Below, one piece after another: positions 58,817 through 64,000 of a DNA stretch of 64,000 nucleotides. Each line of letters opens with the position of its first letter. Position 1 is the first letter of the stretch. Below the pieces are notes generated by a model, which worked only from the letters and a program-made list of their open reading frames with translations, searched no databases and was not told the origin of the DNA. This stretch comes from Triglochin maritima (taxonomy: Eukaryota; Streptophyta; Magnoliopsida; Alismatales; Juncaginaceae), in contig OY821772.1 of the NCBI GenBank assembly GCA_963682175.1, positions 15,678,743-15,742,742 on the forward strand, in the 5' to 3' direction. The position numbers were made by a program, and so were the translations under genes.

Positions 58817-61015
58817 TGTAGGATTTCACGTCCCCATGTATGTATATATTTTAAAAAAATTAATAGAACATACAAGATCGATTTTCATACTTTCAACAAT
58901 TTTATGTATATTACTTTCTGTTTATTCTAATATCATGCAATCCTACAAATATTAAAATAAATCACAAAGAGAGAATCATACCCAAAGGTTCTCTAAAACC
59001 TTTCGAAGATCCGGAGTCGCGTTGCCCGTTGAATCGCCCACCGATTCGCCTCCAAGTGTTCACCAAACTCTAAACAAGATTAGAGACAAAGGAGCTAGTC
59101 AATCAATCTCTAATTAGGCTTAGAACTAGCTAATAACCCTTCTTTAAGCTCCTGAGATTTTCTATCTCCAAAACTTAAAATCACTAAAAGATTTTCATGG
59201 TGATTAAGGGAGAGATTAATGAGAGAAAGAATTTTTGCATTTTTTTATAAACAAGTGGGATGAGGGGTCCTTTTATAGGCTCCCAAATCATCCTCATCAA
59301 GAACTATTCTTTAGTCATGATCTCTTGCTTATTCTCTCCTAAAATTAATCTCAAATTGCCACATAAGCACCCATAAAAACGTTTGATTAAATCTGGAAGT
59401 AATTCAACCCATGATCTAATTATTCTCTTAATAATTCTGGTAAAAATCTCATTTTTCGGTTGACCGAGAATTTTTCTTGGTTAACCGAACCATTCGGTTA
59501 TGACACGTGTACGGTTGACCGTGAGCTAGAGGGCTGACCGAATTTGCATGAGAAAAAATTCTCTCGAAAAATTCGGACGATCCGCATCTTGCTTGGTAGA
59601 CCGTTGACACACCAAAATTTCTCCTGACGAACATTCATCGGACGCCCGTGTCACCTTCGGTCTACTGAAATATCCCAAGATATTTTCTCTCGGTTGACCG
59701 TTCACGCTCGGTTGACCGAACCCAATTGTCCAGGCACTCGAGACAATTTCGGTCAATCAATTGGGCTTACCCGTTCCCCGCTCGGTTGACCGTTCCGAAG
59801 ACACCTTGGTCGACCGAACCTTAAACGGTTCACCGTGTTTGACCCCGATTTTGCCTTTGTCAAATTTTGGATTTATTTGCAACAAAATTTAATCTTTTGG
59901 GGGTTTTAGCAAATTCACATCTTATATAATATATTTTCATATGTAATATTAAATTATTAAACCCTATAATATATATACCTCATATGAATTTATTATGATT
60001 CTAATTATGTCAATTCTCATGACATATTGATTTTATTCATTCACCACATGTGTCTTATTTTCACATGAAACCTGACACATCATATGAACCTAAAATCAAC
60101 CCTCTTGTTTTCCAGTTTTGTGGTGTGACCTATAGGAGGATCTAAGCCTAATTGGCAGAGATATTAAACACTTAATATCTCAAACTATAAGCGGTATCTA
60201 GCTACACATTATAGTTACCCAATTAGCATAGATGTCTTTGTTCCACCCGAACCAAAACACGATCCATTTAGTGATGTAAGTGTACCACTTGTGTCCGTCC
60301 CTTGCCTCATGATATTAAGAATATATACAAAGTAGAAATGTGTCACCTTTGTATTATATTTATTTATTGATCTCTTTAAGCTAATTATAACTATGTAACT
60401 TAACTCAAGTTACATTGTGCACACTATAATTTTGCTTTATCAAGGGGACACTAATATCATAACTCAATTAAGAGGGGCAATGATAATCGTTTGACTAGCT
60501 ATCTTTTCCAGCACAAGTCATGTTCAACCAACTATTGCCTTTATCATTATTCTCATTGATAGTTTTTGACAATAATCAAACTAAGCACTTCTTGAGTGAA
60601 AAGATATAAGTCTCATATCTTAGGATCCAAGACACAGTAAAACATTAATGACACGAAACACAATTCCATAATGTTTTACTTGTTAGGTCTATTTAATATA
60701 TATAAGTAATCTTTTCCTCTTTTATATACTCGTGTCATCAATTATTTGTAGAGCTACAACAATCGATGACCAACACGACAATCTTATCTCGGTGATTAAT
60801 GTTCCATGTTAATTACCATGATTGCGAATAACTTTTGATTTATGTAAACCATTATCTTTTAGAGCGCTACGGTTAAGGACCAAGCGCCTCTTCCTTAACA
60901 CTTCCAGAAGACGAATACCATAATCAATGAACAAAATGTTTGCACATCCAATTCATATTAATTGAAATATAAAATTAAAATTTTAGAACACATTCCTTTC
61001 ATGTTAAGTGCTTCA
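58817..61015 (-). repeat. Copia 5' LTR (with a ~195-bp insertion)
   Basis: TGTAGGATTTCACG at the left. A motif cluster at 59457-59830 contains five TTGACC sites by eye in CGGTTGACCG context. The LTR continues to ATGTTCCATGTTAA and, after a 195-bp insertion, GTGCTTCA. If the insertion is not counted the LTR is about 2.0 kb. Confidence 0.8.
60813..61007. repeat. 195-bp insertion flanked by CATGTTAA
   Basis: CATGTTAA occurs at 60805-60812 and 61000-61007. In the other copia LTR it is single (53428-53435) and is followed by GCACTTCTCA, much as the second copy here is followed by GTGCTTCA. The simplest reading is a small insertion with an 8-bp target duplication. No terminal inverted repeats are obvious. 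Confidence 0.5.
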
Positions 61016-61020
61016 ATTCT

Positions 61021-61334
61021 TGATGTGGGGTGCACTCGGATCAATTATTGGAGTATAGGCCGGAATCTAATTGCCAAAATACTTCTCAAGATTGTATGGA
61101 ATTTCTCGATTTGCTAATTTATCCTCTTGGCTTGCATCCATGTCCTTCCCTCTTGCACATCGGTCCATAAGTCTCACTGATCAGTCCTTGTTCTCACGTT
61201 TTAGTCCTTTTTGTATCTCTTCTTCTCAAACATCTTTATTTCTGAAACTTAAACATAAAACTCGTTACATAGCATTGCTTATGTTCAAAATAAAGGATAT
61301 AAGACATGAATATATGTGTGATGTGATGTCAATC
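61021..61334 (-). repeat. Element Z 3' LTR, right part
   Basis: Continues 44269-44554: GATGTGGGGTGCACTCGG...TTTGATGTCAATCA, where the LTR start (TGATTGACATC in minus orientation) is at 61334. Confidence 0.75.
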
Positions 61335-62267
61335 AAATACCCCTACACATAGTTCTTACTAGTCCCGAGCAAAACAACGAAAGGAAAAGAATGAAGGGAA
61401 AAATAATCGAAAACAAGATAAGTCCTAACTAACTTTCGTAGGAATCACGGTTGCACTTAGCACGTGCAACAAACCGTTAAACCTCCTTGTCGCCAAGGAG
61501 GAGGAGTGGTGTTTCCTGAGGGTTTTCAATGGATATACCCACAAAATCCGAATATTGATGCATTATTCAACCTAGAACCTCCACTCGTCGGACCTACCTT
61601 TGTCGATCATTGGATACGGTAATCCTATGAGCCGACTCTCTATATGTAACCAGTCTACACACCTAGCTGAATGAATCATTCGTGCAAGTTAATTAAGGAC
61701 TTAAATGAAAGACATGAGCAACCTTAACATCCTCAAATGATACAAAGTGTAAAGTCCATTATGGTTCTTATTTGCATTACCTTTTTTTATCTTCTCTTTT
61801 TTTCCTTTTTTTTCTTTTCTTCTTCTAGTTGGTGTTTAATTCTCCCAGAGTCAGGTTTCATGCATCATTTCCTATGAGGACTTACATTATCACATAGATC
61901 TTTCCCCACATCTCCACATAAGGCGATCCCTACCACCCGTGTAACGGGAGTTCGGTCGGTGCATCACAAGTCAGTTGACTCGAGAACACCGGGCACTAAA
62001 TCCCCTTGAACCTAATTTCCAGAGTGGTAGGAGTCGTGAGAAGAGAGAACACCCTACCCACTTATTTATTATCTAAACATGAACCAAAACCACTACACTT
62101 ACGGTTTCACAACAAGAATTTAAGTGTCCCTGACTACGACAAACTTCCTTATACGAAACAGACACTAATTATTTGACTCACTAGGTTCAGGGTGGACTTC
62201 TATGTTTATTTGAGTACTGAAACCCTATGATTACTCTCCCCTTAGGTAAAACTGGGGTACATCCTTA
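61335..62267 (-). mobile_element. Element Z, 3' internal region
   Basis: Reverse complement of 41900-42816 of W: the PPT-like TGTGTAGGGGT at the LTR edge, GCTCGGGACTAG, the T-rich stretch at about 61786-61826, CCACCCGTGTAACGGGAG and AAACTGGGGTACATCC. No coding part is retained. It is cut by the next LTR at 62268. Confidence 0.75.
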
Positions 62268-63440
62268 TGATTCATTGCATACATTGCATCATATGTTTTT
62301 CATTTAGATTAATTTTATATCAATAAATGCTACTAAGGTATGTGTTTAGTCTTATTTACAGAATAGAGGGACCTGAATGCAAATTACCCATATCCCGAGC
62401 ATAAACGCGTGCAAGAGACTCATTTCTATCAGAAAGACCAAGTTCAAGATTATCGGGGTTCAAATGGAAGTCCATCCAAGCATAAAAGAATTCAAAGACC
62501 TAATTACAAAAAGGCCAAGGACTTAAGCACAAAAGAAGCCAGGGACTTAATTGCCAAAAGCTGAGGATTACGAGTACCAAAATATTATTTTGGAGAAAAA
62601 ATCAATTTGGATCTCCAAATAGATTTAGAAATAATTTCGGAGCTCAAAAGAATGGAAAGAAATCAATCCGGACGCGCAAAGGACAGCTAAATCATACCAT
62701 AAACACACAGGAAAAATCCGAATCCAATCAGAGCTAAAATTGCGGTGAGTCCGCCGCACATCACATACAACTTGCAGCAAAAACGACGCACCCCTTTCGA
62801 TCCGTGGACCCGGATTTTGTCCAGTCGTGTCATGACGCGTGTACTTTCCTATTTCATACTTGGGTCCCTTGTATCGGCTATAAATAGCCCCGAAACGATG
62901 TTGTAAAAAACTAGTTTTTATTCCATTCTTTAGCAATAAAATTCTGTTGGTTTCGTTCGTGTTTTTAGTTTTCTTTTGTAGTTTCTCTAGGACCCCTTCT
63001 CCTTCCCTCCAACCATGAGTTTCTAACTCTCTCCAAAAGGAGGGGGTGACGGATTTAGGGTGACGAGAAGAAGAACGATGTTATTATTTTAATTTCGTGT
63101 TAGTATATTTTGATTACTTGAGTTTATGTTAAGTCATTTATCATGTAATGCTTTATAACTAATGTGATTTATTATAAGTTTCAGATTTCTCTAAACAAAA
63201 CCCGATATCTAAACCTCCACCCGCTGGACTCTCATCCATATTTGCTTTATTCTTAGTTTTTTTTTGTTGTTCTTGCTTTAGAAAATTAAAAATCCAAAAT
63301 CTCAAGTCAACCTTATTTCTCTTTCTTTCCTTAATCGAAAATCACAAAAATAACAATATCTCTCCCTCCTTGTGTTCGACCCGTACTTGCCACGTCTTCA
63401 TTGACGTCGTGCACTTGTGGTATAAATTAAATTCCCATCA
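62268..63440 (+). repeat. LTR of a third Athila-like family
   Basis: Proposed ends TGATTCATTGC ... TCCCATCA, 1173 bp. Only the 3' half resembles the first family (GTTCGACCCGTACTTGCCACG..., GTGCACTTGTGGT). It contains GTCCGCCGCAC near 62751 and CTATAAATAG at 62878-62887. The PBS follows directly, so this is a 5' or solo LTR. Confidence 0.7.
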
Positions 63441-63446
63441 AGTTTT

Positions 63447-63464
63447 TGGCGTCGTTGCCGGGGA
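63447..63464 (+). other. PBS, tRNA-Asp type, third family
   Basis: TGGCGTCGTTGCCGGGGA, one base from the PBS of X, W and Y. Confidence 0.88.
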
Positions 63465-63745
63465 GGCGACGAAGATTTTGTTTATTTTTCGTGATTTCGA
63501 TTCTATTCTGTTTATCGTGTGCGCGATCTCACTATTTGGGTTTGCGTTTCAGAAGAGAACGGAGCGCGCGGCAAATCCGGGCACAATCGGAGCAAGAAGG
63601 GCGGCGAAATCGCCGCATCTAAAGAACAATCTGCGGCGGATCCGCCGCACGTCTGAAGCATCTGGGCTTCAAATTTTTCTGGGGTCGTCTCCATCTCTGG
63701 GTGGACGTGTAGAGCAACTGGAAATTTTCGAGAACGGGCGGCTGA
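63465..63745 (+). mobile_element. Leader of the third-family element with GC palindromes
   Basis: Starts GGCGACGAAG and is GC-rich near 63560-63660. GCGGCGAAATCGCCGC (63601-63616, near-perfect) and GCGGCGGATCCGCCGC (63633-63648, perfect) form a pair 137-184 nt after the PBS. The element is cut at 63745 by a first-family LTR. The ORF 63370-63813 crosses the LTR, PBS and next LTR and is not a gene. Confidence 0.75.
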
Positions 63746-64000
63746 TTGGCATCATTTCATGCTCATATTTGTATCTTATATCCATTATCTTACATCTAAG
63801 CAATGCTATGTGACGAGTTTTATGTTTGAATTTCAGAAATAAAGAGGTTTGAAGAGAAGAGCCATGAAAGGACCCAAAAGCAGGAAAAAGGACTTAATTG
63901 TGAGACCTGAGGACGAAGATGCAAGGGAGAAGGACCTGATCGTAAGACCGAAGGACCTAAGAGCAAAACAGGAAACTCCACACCATCATGGGGAGTGTTT
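63746..64000 (+). repeat. Start of another first-family Athila-like LTR (leaves the window)
   Basis: TGATTGGCATCATTTCATGC..., matching the first 250 bp of LTR W (37005 onward) closely, including GAAATAAAGAGGTTTGAAGAG. Confidence 0.88.

Larger units (their letters stand above)
44555..61020 (-). mobile_element. Ty1/copia element with nested insertions
   Basis: Minus orientation: 5' LTR 61015-58817, PBS 58815-58804, leader, gag-pol remnant 57464 to about 53560, 3' LTR in three pieces (53445-53113, 51375-51180, 46002-44555). The gaps in the 3' LTR are filled by Athila-like element Y and a Sirevirus solo LTR. LTR ends are TG...CCTACA; the outer start is uncertain (CA at 60806 or 61015). The polyprotein order is Gag, protease, integrase, RT-RNase H, as in copia. 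It sits inside the LTR of element Z. Confidence 0.8.

Noticed and set aside
60807..60811. TGTTA as target duplication of the copia element (also 44550-44554)
   Set aside because: TGTTA also follows the inner edge of the other LTR (53430-53434), so it is better explained as LTR sequence (CATGTTAA) than as a target duplication.
63370..63813. 147-codon ORF as a gene
   Set aside because: It spans LTR end, PBS, leader palindromes and the start of another LTR; not a protein-coding unit.
1..64000. Centromeric satellite, rDNA, endogenous pararetrovirus or a complete host gene
   Set aside because: I saw no short-period tandem array, no rRNA sequence, no caulimovirus-type movement or coat protein motif, and no multi-exon gene with known domains.

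Overview
The window looks like plant nuclear heterochromatin, from an angiosperm of unknown species. It is a dense nest of LTR retrotransposons in which I found no intact host gene. The plant assignment rests on four things: a copia primer-binding site TGGTATCAGAGC (complementary to plant initiator tRNA-Met), a Ty3/gypsy primer-binding site TGGCGCCGTTGCCGGGGA (complementary to the 3' end of plant tRNA-Asp), Sirevirus-type LTRs with several polypurine tracts, and a decayed TNP2-type CACTA transposase.

Layout. (1) 1-8355 and 14889-28464 are two copies (A and B) of one composite block. In order it holds a short unassigned unit, a decayed Athila-like gag on the minus strand, a long gypsy-like LTR, two to three Sirevirus LTR pieces, and an Athila/Tat-type LTR piece. 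Copy B is split at 22381-27670 by a young gag-only Sirevirus derivative with intact LTRs and a 5-bp target duplication (AGACC). Copy A still holds the empty site. (2) 8356-14888 holds an older, damaged gag-only Sirevirus derivative, a third copy of the short unit, a reverse-strand copia pol fragment, and about 650 bp that I cannot assign. (3) 28734-42892 holds a second-subfamily Sirevirus LTR, a minus-strand Athila-like non-autonomous element (X), a CACTA transposase fragment caught between head-to-head LTRs, a stray LTR, and a plus-strand Athila-like element (W). (4) 42893-62267 is a nest: an Athila-like LTR (Z) split by a copia element on the minus strand, whose 3' LTR is itself split by another Athila-like element (Y) and by a Sirevirus solo LTR with a CATAT target duplication. 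(5) 62268-64000 is a third Athila-like LTR family with its own PBS, then the start of another first-family LTR that leaves the window.

How the parts relate. X, W and Y carry the same unusual ORF of about 500 codons: the C-terminal half of an Athila-type Gag with one CCHC knuckle, fused to a short piece that resembles the first reverse-transcriptase motif. There is no protease, catalytic RT or integrase, so they must depend on a partner. The gag-only Sireviruses (Gag ending in W-x-P-K repeats just where protease should begin) are likewise dependent. The copia at 53.5-57.5 kb is the only near-complete polyprotein and it is dead (stops, lost zinc-knuckle cysteines, NTG instead of DTG).

The most interesting signal is a set of family-specific palindromes at fixed places. 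CGGTCGACCG arrays fill the U3 of Sirevirus LTRs. A TTGACC-bearing variant recurs in the unrelated copia LTR. GACCGCCAATTGGCGGTC-type palindromes sit both upstream of the TATA box and, as a pair, about 140-180 nt downstream of the PBS in the Athila-like families. The third family has an unrelated GC-rich palindrome at the same place. All boundaries were read by eye. Those without TG...CA ends or target duplications are good to tens of bases only.
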